64,000 nt of DNA from Lachnospiraceae bacterium. GTDB taxonomy: Bacteria; Bacillota; Clostridia; Lachnospirales; Lachnospiraceae. Of this stretch, positions 41,839 through 51,075 are shown one piece after another. Below the pieces are notes generated by a model, which did not search any database, was not told the origin of the DNA, and worked only from the letters and a program-made list of their open reading frames with translations. The stretch's first letter is position 1, and every line of letters begins with the position of its first letter. The stretch covers positions 40,336 through 104,335 of the forward strand of contig JAGAOO010000022.1 of the NCBI GenBank assembly GCA_017623675.1, read 5' to 3'. The position numbers were made by a program, and so were the translations under genes.

Positions 41839-43473
41839 TTATGCTTTATTCTGTTCCTCTACCAAACGCTCTGCTCCATAAATCTTTCGAAGCTTTGGTT
41901 TTTCAATCTTGCCTGTTGGATTTCTTGGAATATCGGCAAAGATTATTTTCTTTGGTCGCTTATACCGTGGCAGCTTCAGGCAGAACTGATTCATTTCTTC
42001 TTCCGTACAATTGTAACCATCCTTTACCTCAATAATGGCGGCTGTAATCTCACCTAACCGCTTATCCGGCAAACCAATGACTGCTACATCCTTAACTGCC
42101 GAATGACAACGTATAAAGTCTTCAATCTGAACCGGATAAATATTCTCCCCACCGCTGATAATAACATCCTTCTTTCGGTCTACTAAGAAGATAAATCCAT
42201 CCTCATCCTGCATAGCCATATCACCTGTATATAACCATCCATCTTTCAGAATTTCATTCGTAGCTTCCGGATTCTTATAATAGCAGGTCATAACACCAGG
42301 TCCTTTTACACAAAGTTCACCAACATCCCCCTGTGCAACCGGTGTACCATTCTCATCCACAATCTTTACTTCCCAGCCATAACCCGGAACTCCAATAGCA
42401 CCAACCTTATGAATGTTATCCACGCCCAGATGTACACAACCCGGTCCAATGGATTCTGACAAACCATAGTTGGTATCATACTGATGATGTGGAAAATATT
42501 CCATCCAACGCTTAATCAGGCTTGGTGGTACCGGCTGTGCTCCGATATGCATTAGTCGAAGCTGGTCTAGTTCATAATCATCCTTTTTAATTGCTCCACT
42601 ATCCAGAGCATCCAGTATATCCTGTGCCCAAGGCACCAGCAACCAGACGATGGTACAATGCTCCTTGGAAATTGTATCCATAATAAATTCCGGCTTGGTT
42701 CCTTTTAACAAAACTGCCTTACCACCGGAAATCAAACTACCAAACCAGTGCATTTTTGCACCTGTATGATATAACGGAGGAATACAAAGGAAAACATCCT
42801 CTCTGGTCTGTCCGTGATGATTCTGTTCTACCTTGCAGGAATGCATTAAACTGATATGGTTATGTAAAATTGCCTTTGGAAATCCGGTAGTGCCGGAAGA
42901 GAAATATATAGCTGCATTATCTTCGTCCTTTACTACAATTTCCGGCTTTCGGCTGGAACAATTCGCTACCATGGCAGTATAATCCTCTGCAAAGCTCGGA
43001 CAATTCTCCCCTACATAGAACAACAAACGGTTTCTGCTGATTTCCTCAGCAATTTCTTCCACACGTCCAATAAATTCCGGTCCAAATACCAGAATATCCA
43101 CATCAGCCAAATCTAGACAATACTGAATCTCATCGGATGCATAACGAAAATTCAATGGCACCGCCAATGCTCCGGTTTTTAAGATACCAAAATAAATTGG
43201 CAACCACTCCAAGCAGTTCATTAACAAAATTCCTACTTTATCCTCTTTCTTAATCCCCCTACTAATTAGAAGATTAGCAAACCGATTGGCTTTTTCATCA
43301 AATACATTCCATGTAATTTCCCGACGATAATGCTCCAATGGATTTGGTTCCATTAATTCATATTCCTTCCATGTCACACGTCGGCGTTCCTTAATCTCCG
43401 GGTTTATTTCTACCAAAGCTACATCATTTGCATATTCTCTGGCATTTCGTTCCAATAATTCTGTGATCGGCAT
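41839..43473 (-). CDS. AMP-dependent acyl-CoA synthetase/ligase
   Basis: A 544-residue ANL enzyme that activates a carboxylic acid to its CoA thioester. AIYFSSGTTGFPKAILHNHI is the P-loop and TNYGLSESIGPGCVHLGVD the A5 region. WLYTGDMAMQDEDGFIFLVD and RKKDVIISGGENIYPVQIED are the A7-A8 hinge, and NPTGKIEKPKLRK holds the catalytic lysine. The substrate (medium or long acyl, or aromatic) is not clear. ATG 43473 follows AAGGAGGA; the upstream in-frame start at 43560 lies beyond a terminator hairpin and is rejected. It lies downstream of an Rrf2 regulator but is separated from it by a terminator. Confidence 0.92.
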   Translation of the reverse strand: MPITELLERNAREYANDVALVEINPEIKERRRVTWKEYELMEPNPLEHYRREITWNVFDEKANRFANLLISRGIKKEDKVGILLMNCLEWLPIYFGILKTGALAVPLNFRYASDEIQYCLDLADVDILVFGPEFIGRVEEIAEEISRNRLLFYVGENCPSFAEDYTAMVANCSSRKPEIVVKDEDNAAIYFSSGTTGFPKAILHNHISLMHSCKVEQNHHGQTREDVFLCIPPLYHTGAKMHWFGSLISGGKAVLLKGTKPEFIMDTISKEHCTIVWLLVPWAQDILDALDSGAIKKDDYELDQLRLMHIGAQPVPPSLIKRWMEYFPHHQYDTNYGLSESIGPGCVHLGVDNIHKVGAIGVPGYGWEVKIVDENGTPVAQGDVGELCVKGPGVMTCYYKNPEATNEILKDGWLYTGDMAMQDEDGFIFLVDRKKDVIISGGENIYPVQIEDFIRCHSAVKDVAVIGLPDKRLGEITAAIIEVKDGYNCTEEEMNQFCLKLPRYKRPKKIIFADIPRNPTGKIEKPKLRKIYGAERLVEEQNKA

Positions 43474-43508
43474 CTTTTGTTCCTCCTTACTCTGCCTTTC
43501 ATCTACAC

Positions 43509-43544
43509 TAAAAAAGACAGAATCCGTATGATGCGGACTCTGTC
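43509..43544 (-). terminator. Terminator between rrf2 and the acyl-CoA synthetase
   Basis: On the minus strand GACAGAGTCCGCATC pairs with the complementary half ending GGATTCTGTC (43516-43544) and is followed by TTTTTTAG. Confidence 0.85.
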
Positions 43545-43610
43545 CTCCATATCTAGCCATATTTTAACACAGTAAAGCAAGTAAGTAAACCTCTTTTATC
43601 AAGCATTTCC

Positions 43611-44027
43611 TTACTGCTGAGACTGCCAATCCACCAAATCCTGCAAAGTAATATTATCTACCACATTATTGACTGCATCGTTAATCTTCTCCCAGACTTT
43701 TATGGTAACACAATTCTGCATACGTTCACAGGTCATTTCTTTATCCTCAATACAGGCAACCGGTGCCAGACTACCTTCTGTCAATCGCAGAATCATACCA
43801 ACGGTATAATCCTTAGGTTTTTTGACTAACACATAACCACCTTGTGCGCCTCGTACACTTTTCACATATCCGGCCTTATTCAAAGTGGAAATAATCTGTT
43901 CTAAATATTTTATGGATATATCCTGTCGTTCTGCTACATCTTTTAAACGAATCGGCTCTCCTTCATAGTTGGTTGCTAAATCAATTAATAAACGTAATGC
44001 ATATCTTCCCTTTGTTGATATTTTCAT
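43611..44027 (-). CDS. Rrf2-family transcriptional regulator with three-cysteine motif
   Basis: A 138-residue winged-helix regulator. It begins MKISTKGRYALRLLIDLA, with recognition helix IKYLEQIISTLNKAGYVKS and wing RGAQGGYVLVKKP. The segment CIEDKEMTCERMQNC provides three cysteines (C-x7-C-x5-C) where IscR-type proteins bind an Fe-S cluster, so it is probably a redox or iron-sulphur sensor. It lacks an adjacent isc/suf operon in this window. ATG 44027 has GGAGG. Terminator downstream. Confidence 0.93.
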   Translation of the reverse strand: MKISTKGRYALRLLIDLATNYEGEPIRLKDVAERQDISIKYLEQIISTLNKAGYVKSVRGAQGGYVLVKKPKDYTVGMILRLTEGSLAPVACIEDKEMTCERMQNCVTIKVWEKINDAVNNVVDNITLQDLVDWQSQQ

Positions 44028-44047
44028 AACTTACCTCCATCTGATTT

Positions 44048-44539
44048 TTATATATTCCATTGCTTTATTATCTCAATTGCACTTCTGACAGTTCGGAACA
44101 AGTAATACACTGCACCGGCTGTCAAAATGCCGCCAATTATGTATCCCCTAGGAATTCGTACAATTAACATGATTCCTGCTACGAATAAACTGAGACCAAA
44201 TATTCCCTTTACTGTTTCTTTTAATAATCCACGTACATTTATGATTGTCTTTAAATATCTTTGGGATTCTGAAAAATCTTCGCTTTGTTGTTCCCTATCT
44301 GCCTTTATCGTAATGATAAATCCCAGAACACTTTGAATCACAGCCAACACCATACTAAGCATCAGGATAATCATGATTACCTGTATAACAAGCTGAATTC
44401 CATCTATATAAATATTAGAAAATATCTGAGCCGTTGGGCGAAATCCTATAAAACATTTCCAAATAACAGCTATTCCGATTAACGATAGAATAAATTCAAG
44501 TATGTACTTAAAATAGTTCTTAATCTTGTCTTCTTTCAT
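44048..44539 (-). CDS. Hypothetical membrane protein
   Basis: A 163-residue protein with four predicted helices (about residues 12-32, 45-72, 110-128, 131-148). I do not recognise the family. The loop after the second helix is charged (KADREQQSEDFSESQRYLK). ATG 44539 has AAGGA. It lies 20 bp before rrf2 on the same strand and could be co-transcribed with it. Its leader contains the GC-rich repeat at 44555-44650. Confidence 0.7.
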   Translation of the reverse strand: MKEDKIKNYFKYILEFILSLIGIAVIWKCFIGFRPTAQIFSNIYIDGIQLVIQVIMIILMLSMVLAVIQSVLGFIITIKADREQQSEDFSESQRYLKTIINVRGLLKETVKGIFGLSLFVAGIMLIVRIPRGYIIGGILTAGAVYYLFRTVRSAIEIIKQWNI

Positions 44540-44554
44540 AATTTAATTTCCTTA

Positions 44555-44650
44555 GGGCCCCTCCTCAGGTCATATGAACTTTCCCTTTTATTTACTGCTT
44601 GTTGACCTCAGGGCCCCTCCCACCTTCGGTGGGCCCCTCCTCAGGTCATA
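44555..44650. repeat. GC-rich repeated/palindromic intergenic element
   Basis: GGGCCCCTCCTCAGGTCATA occurs at 44555-44574 and again at 44627-44646. Between them is GACCTCAGGGCCCCTCCCAC with the hairpin CCCACCTTCGGTGGG. On the minus strand the outer copy follows TGATATAGT, a weak -10-like box. The GC content contrasts strongly with the AT-rich flanks. Other parts of this 240-bp gap hold nothing recognisable. Confidence 0.75.
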
Positions 44651-44782
44651 CTATATCACAATTCTGTTTGACAGCATATATCAAAGTATAATAAAATACA
44701 ATATATCTATTTGACTATACCCATTTTATACCATAGAATAAGTTTTACAATCCAAAAAAGGAATATAAATAGGAACTTTACC

Positions 44783-45121
44783 ATGGAATATACATATAAA
44801 ACAAATTATTCTCTGCAAACCTGTTTAGACTATTTGTCTCATCAAAATATTCTTGATACATTTGATTACCAATTAGAAGTCATAGACGGAGAATACTATA
44901 TCACATTTTTAGAATATAAAAGCAGTACCAGTTTTCTTCACTTGGCAAATTCACCTAAGCCTCGTTTTAAGTTGAAATTCCAACAAACGAACCAAGAAGG
45001 AACTCTTATATATGTGATGTTTATAGAACAGCCCTTACAACCTTTTCCCTTCGTATCTACCAAGGACATTCACAATTTCTGGAAACACAAATTAAATGCT
45101 GAACCATTTAATCAAATATAG
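44783..45121 (+). CDS. Hypothetical small protein upstream of the PfkB kinase
   Basis: A 112-residue soluble protein beginning MEYTYKTNYSLQTCLDYLSH. No family recognised; the pattern suggests an alpha-beta-beta ligand-binding or START-like small domain. ATG 44783 has AGGA eight to ten bases upstream; an in-frame extension to 44711 lacks a ribosome site. It ends 11 bp before the kinase gene, so the two form an operon. Confidence 0.65.
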   Translation: MEYTYKTNYSLQTCLDYLSHQNILDTFDYQLEVIDGEYYITFLEYKSSTSFLHLANSPKPRFKLKFQQTNQEGTLIYVMFIEQPLQPFPFVSTKDIHNFWKHKLNAEPFNQI

Positions 45122-45132
45122 GAGGAATTCAA

Positions 45133-46041
45133 ATGATTTACACGGTTACCTTTAATCCTTCTCTGGATTATATCATATCTGTTCCAAACTTTGTACCAGG
45201 AAGAGTCAATCGTACTTCACAAGAAATGATTGTCCCAGGCGGTAAGGGCATTAATGTATCGATTGTTTTACATAATCTGGGAATCAACAGCACTGCCTTG
45301 GGATTCATTGCCGGCTTTACCGGCGAAGAGATTCGAAGACAACTGCAGGAACTACAGATTTCAGAGCGTTTCATCCCAATAAAAGACGGGCTTTCCCGAA
45401 TTAATATAAAATTACACTCGAAAGAAGAAAGTGAAATCAACGGTATGGGTCCTGCCATTCACGATACAGACTTATCCAATTTTTATGCACAGCTTGATCA
45501 GTTACAGGATGGTGATGTCCTGGTATTAGCCGGAAGTATACCCGGTTCTCTGCCATCCACTATATATCAGGATATCATGAAATATTTACAAAACAAGAAA
45601 ATCATGATTGTGGTAGATGCTACAAACGATTTACTTTGTAATGTATTAGAGCTTCATCCTTTCCTGATTAAACCGAATCATTTTGAACTTGGTGAAATCT
45701 TTGGTGTTAATCAGTTCCAAGGCAAAGCAGAGGTAGCACACTACGCAAAAAAACTTCAAGAGCGAGGAGCAAAAAATGTTCTGGTTTCCATGGCTGGTGA
45801 TGGTGCTGTTCTTGTTGCTGAAGACGGAAGTATCTACGAAAGCCCGGCTCCCCAGGGAGCAGTCATTAATTCCGTTGGTGCCGGTGACTCCATGGTAGCC
45901 GGTTTTCTCTATGGTTTTTCGAAAAGCCAAAATTATAAAGAAGCATTTTATATGGGTATCTCCTGTGGTAGTGCCAGTGCTTTTTCAGAGAATCTTGCTA
46001 CCAAAGAAGAAGTATATAATATATATCAATCCATTTGCTAA
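45133..46041 (+). CDS. fruK: 1-phosphofructokinase / PfkB-family hexose phosphate kinase
   Basis: A 302-residue sugar kinase of the FruK/LacC branch. TVTFNPSLDYIISV at the N-terminus, VPGGKGINVSIVLHNLG (PfkB signature 1) and NSVGAGDSMVAGFLYGF near residues 246-262 with the catalytic Asp are all present. FruK phosphorylates fructose-1-phosphate; LacC-type tagatose-6-phosphate kinase is the main alternative. No PTS or DeoR regulator is adjacent, so the symbol is provisional. Strong AGGAGG ribosome site. Confidence 0.85.
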   Translation: MIYTVTFNPSLDYIISVPNFVPGRVNRTSQEMIVPGGKGINVSIVLHNLGINSTALGFIAGFTGEEIRRQLQELQISERFIPIKDGLSRINIKLHSKEESEINGMGPAIHDTDLSNFYAQLDQLQDGDVLVLAGSIPGSLPSTIYQDIMKYLQNKKIMIVVDATNDLLCNVLELHPFLIKPNHFELGEIFGVNQFQGKAEVAHYAKKLQERGAKNVLVSMAGDGAVLVAEDGSIYESPAPQGAVINSVGAGDSMVAGFLYGFSKSQNYKEAFYMGISCGSASAFSENLATKEEVYNIYQSIC

Positions 46042-46081
46042 TCCAATATCATGTCGCCTGTCGGCTCCATGATGTTCATTC

Positions 46082-46123
46082 GCCGAATGCAGATTTTCGT
46101 GCAAGCACGAATCTGCGCTCGGC
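46082..46123. repeat. GC-rich palindromic element
   Basis: GCCGAATGCAGATTTTCGTG pairs with CACGAATCTGCGCTCGGC with two small bulges. It is flanked by ATCATGTC and CATGAT. It resembles the other GC-rich hairpins in this window in being followed by a GGCTCATT motif, here GGCTCATTGTA. Confidence 0.6.
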
Positions 46124-46129
46124 TCATTG

Positions 46130-46162
46130 TAAACACAAACAAGCAGGAAATTTCCTGCTTGT
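46130..46162 (-). terminator. Terminator of iorA-iorB
   Basis: ACAAGCAGGAAATTTCCTGC is part of a perfect palindrome (46139-46162), followed on the minus strand by TTGTTTGTGTTT. Confidence 0.8.
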
Positions 46163-46187
46163 TCTGCTATGAAGATAGCTTTTTAAT

Positions 46188-46757
46188 TTATAATGTATAT
46201 CCCACTTCAAATGCTTTTTTATTCATCTCCACAGTCTTTGGTGGTACCGTCTTTTCGATTACCTCTAACCAGTCTTCCTTGGAGTAATCCATGTGTTGTG
46301 CAGCTACTCCCAGTACGATAATATTGAATACTTTGGAATTGCCTAATTTCTTAGCCTCTGCCATGGCATCAACCGAATACACCTTATACTTTTCAGAAAG
46401 TTCCTCAATAATTCCCTCCGGATATTGTGCCGCTCCTGTTACAACTGTAATCGGATCCATACGTTGGTCGTTGACAATAATAACACCATCTTTCTTCAGG
46501 AAATGGGCATACCGTTTTGCCTCTAACCGCTCAAATGCAATTAATACATCTGCCTGTCCTTCTTCCACAATTGGCTCTGCAACTTTCTCTCCGTAGCGAA
46601 CATAGGTTACAACACTGCCTCCACGCTGTGCCATACCGTGTACCTCTGAAAGCTTTACATCATAATTGGCATGCAGGGCAATACCACCAAGTATCCGGCT
46701 GGTAAGCAGGGTTCCCTGTCCACCAACACCAACAATCATAATATTCTTTGTTTCCAT
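46188..46757 (-). CDS. iorB: Indolepyruvate:ferredoxin oxidoreductase, beta subunit
   Basis: The gamma-type (pyruvate ferredoxin oxidoreductase C-like) subunit, 189 residues. NIMIVGVGGQGTLLTSRILG and GMAQRGGSVVTYVRYG are characteristic. With IorA it converts aryl 2-oxo acids from Phe, Tyr and Trp to aryl-acetyl-CoA with reduction of ferredoxin. ATG 46757 is eight bases after AGGAGG and 11 bp after the iorA stop; the upstream GTG at 46763 is too close to the ribosome site. Confidence 0.93.
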   Translation of the reverse strand: METKNIMIVGVGGQGTLLTSRILGGIALHANYDVKLSEVHGMAQRGGSVVTYVRYGEKVAEPIVEEGQADVLIAFERLEAKRYAHFLKKDGVIIVNDQRMDPITVVTGAAQYPEGIIEELSEKYKVYSVDAMAEAKKLGNSKVFNIIVLGVAAQHMDYSKEDWLEVIEKTVPPKTVEMNKKAFEVGYTL

Positions 46758-46768
46758 CTCCACACCTC

Positions 46769-48505
46769 CTACTTTGCTACGGTTTCAATTGCACCGAAGT
46801 TACATAACTGTTTACATAAGCCACAGCCATTACACATCGTTTCATCAATGGAAATGGTTCCATCTTCATTCTTGGTAAGTGCAGGACAGCCCGGGCGCAG
46901 ACATAAGCCGCATTTTTTACATTTTTCTGAAACCGGTACGCACTTATTTGGAAATACGTTACCCTTTAGTAAAACACATGGGGACTTGGTAATGATAACT
47001 GAAATGGCATCCCGTTCCGTTTCTTCTTTCACGACCCGTTCTAATTCCTTGATATCAAAGGCATTGACTTCTACCACATGTTCCACTCCAATTGCCTTAC
47101 ACAAATTGTAAATGTTAATGGCATATGTAGGCTCACCCTTTAAGGTTTTTCCGGTTGCTGCATGGTCCTGATGACCAGTCATACCGGTTGTGGAATTATC
47201 CAGAATCATAACCGTTCCGGTTGCCTTATTATAAACCATATTCATCAGAGAATTTACACCGGTATGCATAAAGGTACTGTCACCGATGACTGCTACCCAT
47301 TTTTTCACGTAATCCTTACCCTTGGCTTTTTCCATACCATGAAGAGAGGAAATAGATGCCCCCATACAAATGGTGGTATCCACTACATTTAACGGAGCAA
47401 CTGCACCCAGAGTATAACAGCCAATATCTCCGGCCGCATGAATACCTAACTTCTTCAATACAGTGTATACGCTTCTGTGTGGACAACCCGGGCAAAGAAT
47501 TGGCGGACGTGCAGGCACTTGTGCTGCAGCTTCCAAATCTAATTCCTCATGTAAAATGGCTTTCCGTAACAGATTTGCACTGTATTCTCCCTGTACGGTG
47601 AAGATTTCTTTCCCATAACATGGAATACCCCAGGAACGAACCTGTTCCTCAATAATCGGATCTAATTCTTCTACAACATATAATTCGTCTACTTTAGAAG
47701 CGAAATCAAGAATCATCTGCTTTGGAAGAGGATTCACCAGACCCAGCTTTAGAACACTGGCATTTGGAAGCACTTCCTTCACATACTGATATTCAATACC
47801 ACAGGTAATAATACCAATCTTGGTATCTCCCATTTCTACACGGTTAATCGGCATATTGGCTCCATCTTCTGCCATTGCCAGTTCTCTCTGTTCCACATAG
47901 ATGTGACGTCCCTTTGCATTTCCCGGCATCATAACGAATTTGGCAGGATTGCGCTCATATGGTTTGTCCTCCGGTACTACTCGATCTTCTAATGTAACCA
48001 AGCCCTGGGAATGAGACAATCTGGTAGTGGTTCTCAAAATCACCGGGGTATCATATTTTTCACTCAATTCAAAAGCATACTTCATGAAGTCTTTTGCTTC
48101 CTGACTATCTGAAGGCTGTAAAACCGGCACATGTGCAGCTCTGGCTACGGAACGGGTATCCTGTTCATTCTGAGAACTGTAAAGACCCGGATCATCTGCT
48201 GCCACCAAAACCATACCGGCATTTACACCACCATAGGACATGGTATACAACGGATCTGCTGCCACATTAACACCTACATGCTTCATACAGCACATAGAGC
48301 GCACTCCACTGATACAGGCACCAATGGCAACCTCTGTTGCCACCTTCTCATTTGGTGCCCATTCTGCATATACCTCTTCGTATTTCACAAGGCTTTCACT
48401 GATTTCCGTACTTGGTGTTCCGGGATAAGCAGAAGACACTTTTACTCCTGCTTCCCATGCACCACGGGCAATTGCCTCGTTACCTAACATTATCTTTTTT
48501 TCCAT
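46769..48505 (-). CDS. iorA: Indolepyruvate:ferredoxin oxidoreductase, alpha subunit
   Basis: The TPP-binding catalytic subunit, 578 residues. GNEAIARGAWEAGVKVSSAY then PGTPSTEI starts the pyrimidine-binding domain. GDIGCYTLGAVAPLNVVDTT and VIGDSTFMHTGVNSLMNMVY are the TPP/Mg site, with TTGMTGHQDHAATG following. The C-terminus has two [4Fe-4S] motifs, CKKCGLCLRPGCPA and CNGCGLCKQLCNF. The enzyme is oxygen-sensitive and cytoplasmic. It forms a two-gene operon with iorB and follows thrS after 54 bp. Confidence 0.95.
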   Translation of the reverse strand: MEKKIMLGNEAIARGAWEAGVKVSSAYPGTPSTEISESLVKYEEVYAEWAPNEKVATEVAIGACISGVRSMCCMKHVGVNVAADPLYTMSYGGVNAGMVLVAADDPGLYSSQNEQDTRSVARAAHVPVLQPSDSQEAKDFMKYAFELSEKYDTPVILRTTTRLSHSQGLVTLEDRVVPEDKPYERNPAKFVMMPGNAKGRHIYVEQRELAMAEDGANMPINRVEMGDTKIGIITCGIEYQYVKEVLPNASVLKLGLVNPLPKQMILDFASKVDELYVVEELDPIIEEQVRSWGIPCYGKEIFTVQGEYSANLLRKAILHEELDLEAAAQVPARPPILCPGCPHRSVYTVLKKLGIHAAGDIGCYTLGAVAPLNVVDTTICMGASISSLHGMEKAKGKDYVKKWVAVIGDSTFMHTGVNSLMNMVYNKATGTVMILDNSTTGMTGHQDHAATGKTLKGEPTYAINIYNLCKAIGVEHVVEVNAFDIKELERVVKEETERDAISVIITKSPCVLLKGNVFPNKCVPVSEKCKKCGLCLRPGCPALTKNEDGTISIDETMCNGCGLCKQLCNFGAIETVAK

Positions 48506-48559
48506 CCTTACTTTCCTTTCCCTTTTCCTAAAACATTGAGCTTCTATTTCCTTGTTGTA

Positions 48560-50524
48560 TCAATCGTGTCTCTTTTCCCGGATTTCTTCTGTAATCATTT
48601 GTACAAAATCTTCCACTTTCATGGCTTCTCTTGCATTTTCTTCCCCACGACGACGAGGTGTTACCGTACCCTCTGCTTCTTCATTTGCACCAACAACCAG
48701 CATATATGGTATCTTCTGTAACCGTGCCTCCCGAATCTTATATCCAATCTTCTCCGCACGTTCATCAATTTCTACCTTGACATCTGCTTTCCGCAACTCT
48801 GCCTTAACTTTCTTTGCATAGTCCATAAACTTATCAGAAATTGGCAGGATACGAACCTGTTCCGGCATCAACCAGGTCGGCAATGCACCGGCATACTTTT
48901 CTATCAGCCATGCCAAAGTTCTCTCGTAACATCCCATAGAAGTACGATGAATGATATAAGGACGTTTCTTTTCTCCATTCTGGTCAATGTAGTACATGTC
49001 AAACCGTTCTGACAAGAACATATCCAACTGAATGGTAATCATGGTATCTTCTTTGCCATATACATTCTTTGCCTGAATATCTAACTTTGGACCATAGAAG
49101 GCTGCCTCTCCTTCTTCTTCCGTATATTCCAATCCAATATCATCTAAAATGACACGCATAGCATCCTGAACCTTATCCCATTCTTCTGCCGTTCCCAGAT
49201 ACTTTTCACTGTCATTTGGATCCCATTTTGACATCCGGTAAGTCACATCATTTTCCAAACCAAGTGTGGTCAGACAGTGCTTTGCCAGATTCACACAGTT
49301 CTTGAATTCATCTGCAATCTGCTCCGGTGTACAAATCAAATGTCCCTCTGAAATTGTAAACTGACGTACCCGGGTCAAGCCATGCATTTCACCGGAATCT
49401 TCATTTCGGAAGAGCGTAGAAGTCTCACCCATACGATATGGCAAATCCCGATAAGAATGCTGCGTCGCCTTGTACACATAATATTGGAATGGACAGGTCA
49501 TCGGACGAAGTGCCATAACCTCTTTGCCATCTGCTGTCACATCATCATCGTCATTTCCCGGATCATTTAAGACGAACATACCATCCTTATAGTGATACCA
49601 GTGATCGGAAATCTTATATAAATCAGATTTCGCCATTAACGGTGTTCTGGTTCTGACATAGCCCCATTCGTAGTCCTCTAAGTCCTCAATCCAACGCTGT
49701 AAGGTCTGAATAATCTTCGTACCCTTTGGCATGAATAATGGCAGTCCCTGTCCAATAACATCAACAGTTGTGAATAATTCCATCTCACGTCCTAAGCGAT
49801 TATGGTCACGCAGCTTAATATTCTCTAAGAATTCCAAACGTTCTTCTAAGTCTGCCTTCTTTGTATAAGCAGTACCATAAATACGGGTCAGCATCTTCTT
49901 GTTAGAATCTCCTCTCCAGTAAGCACCGGAAGAAGATGTCAACTTGAAGAATTTCACTGCCTTAGTATTCATCAGATGTGGTCCTGCACAAAGGTCCGTA
50001 AAATCTCCTTGTGTATAGAAGCTAATCACTGCATCCTCCGGTAAATCCTGAATCAGTTCTACCTTATATGGCTCGTTTTTCTCTTCCATCAACTTAATTG
50101 CTTCTTCCCTTGGCAGGGTAAATGTGGTAATCTCATCTCCCTGTTTCACCAGCTTCTTCATCTCAGCCTCAATTTTATCCAAATCCTCACGGGAAAGAGG
50201 CGGCATATCGAAATCATAATAAAATCCCTCGTCAATTGCCGGTCCGATGGTACATTTGGCATCCGGATATAAATGCTTTACTGCCTGTGCTAATATATGG
50301 GATGCGGTATGACGAAAGGTCTTCTTTCCTGCCTCATCATTAAAGGTTAAAATACTCAGCTCGCAATCTTTGTCAATGATAGTTCGTAAATCCACCACCT
50401 GTCCGTCTACTTCGCCGGCACATGCCATACGGGCTAACCCTTCGCTGATGTCTGTTGCAATATCAATAACTGACATTGCCTGTGAATACTCTTTTGCAGA
50501 GCCATCTTTCAATGTGATTTTCAT
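48560..50524 (-). CDS. thrS: Threonyl-tRNA synthetase
   Basis: A 654-residue class II synthetase. It has an N-terminal TGS domain (1-62), an editing domain with HTASHILAQAVKHLYPDAK and DLCAGPHL, a catalytic core with ALRPMTCPFQYYVYKA, LPYRMGETSTLFRNEDSGEM and IIHRTSMGCYERTLAWLIEK, and a C-terminal anticodon-binding domain ending in VQMITEEIREKRHD. Length is normal. It is controlled by the T-box leader upstream. Confidence 0.97.
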   Translation of the reverse strand: MKITLKDGSAKEYSQAMSVIDIATDISEGLARMACAGEVDGQVVDLRTIIDKDCELSILTFNDEAGKKTFRHTASHILAQAVKHLYPDAKCTIGPAIDEGFYYDFDMPPLSREDLDKIEAEMKKLVKQGDEITTFTLPREEAIKLMEEKNEPYKVELIQDLPEDAVISFYTQGDFTDLCAGPHLMNTKAVKFFKLTSSSGAYWRGDSNKKMLTRIYGTAYTKKADLEERLEFLENIKLRDHNRLGREMELFTTVDVIGQGLPLFMPKGTKIIQTLQRWIEDLEDYEWGYVRTRTPLMAKSDLYKISDHWYHYKDGMFVLNDPGNDDDDVTADGKEVMALRPMTCPFQYYVYKATQHSYRDLPYRMGETSTLFRNEDSGEMHGLTRVRQFTISEGHLICTPEQIADEFKNCVNLAKHCLTTLGLENDVTYRMSKWDPNDSEKYLGTAEEWDKVQDAMRVILDDIGLEYTEEEGEAAFYGPKLDIQAKNVYGKEDTMITIQLDMFLSERFDMYYIDQNGEKKRPYIIHRTSMGCYERTLAWLIEKYAGALPTWLMPEQVRILPISDKFMDYAKKVKAELRKADVKVEIDERAEKIGYKIREARLQKIPYMLVVGANEEAEGTVTPRRRGEENAREAMKVEDFVQMITEEIREKRHD

Positions 50525-50599
50525 CTTCCTACTTCCTTTCTACTTTTTCTATATGCGTGTGGGAATTTATAACCTCGTTGTTCCGTATTTCGTTATCCA

Positions 50600-50945
50600 C
50601 AAAACCTTTATAACACAACAAGTCCCTGACGCATATGTAACATACACGTCAGGGACGATTATTCGCGGTTCCACCCTGTTTCCTTTGTTCATTTCGCCTC
50701 ATCTAAAAGTAAATTGAAACGCTTCAAAGGCTCTTCATTCTGATGATAACGGTATCACCGTCTTCCTTTCGTACCGAATCCACAAATTATCCTTTGTCAA
50801 TCTCATTTACCGATTCCGTATTCCCGGAAGAAGCTCCAAGCTGGTGTTCAGAAGTTCCTGCAATGAATTCTTCTCAGCACTCGAATTCTCTCTGTAATGT
50901 GGTTTGACTTCCTACTGGTCTTGTCATAGCTATATATTTCTTATG
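50600..50945 (-). promoter_or_regulatory. T-box riboswitch leader of thrS
   Basis: On the minus strand the T-box motif AGGGTGGAACCGCG is at 50664-50677 and the terminator follows at 50622-50656. Upstream are the long stem I region and an AGAGAGAATTCGAGTGCTGA segment resembling the start of stem I elements. It should sense uncharged tRNA-Thr. I did not assign the specifier codon. Confidence 0.92.
50606..50656 (-). terminator. T-box-controlled terminator before thrS
   Basis: GTCCCTGACG (50647-50656, minus strand) pairs with CGTCAGGGAC (50622-50631), extended by TGTATG with CATATG, and is followed by TTGTTGTGTTAT. Confidence 0.88.
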
Positions 50946-51075
50946 AATATACATCGATTTTACGCTATGGTGTTGGAAAAGTCAAGAACCGGAATGGAAT
51001 AGTATCCATTTTCAAAAAATGGGTAAAATGAATGTATATAAAAACTTGAATTCATTATGAAAGAAGGAATGAACT

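Noticed and set aside
43474-43560. Longer N-terminus for the acyl-CoA synthetase
   Set aside because: The extension would be translated through a strong terminator hairpin, and the ATG at 43473 has an excellent ribosome site.
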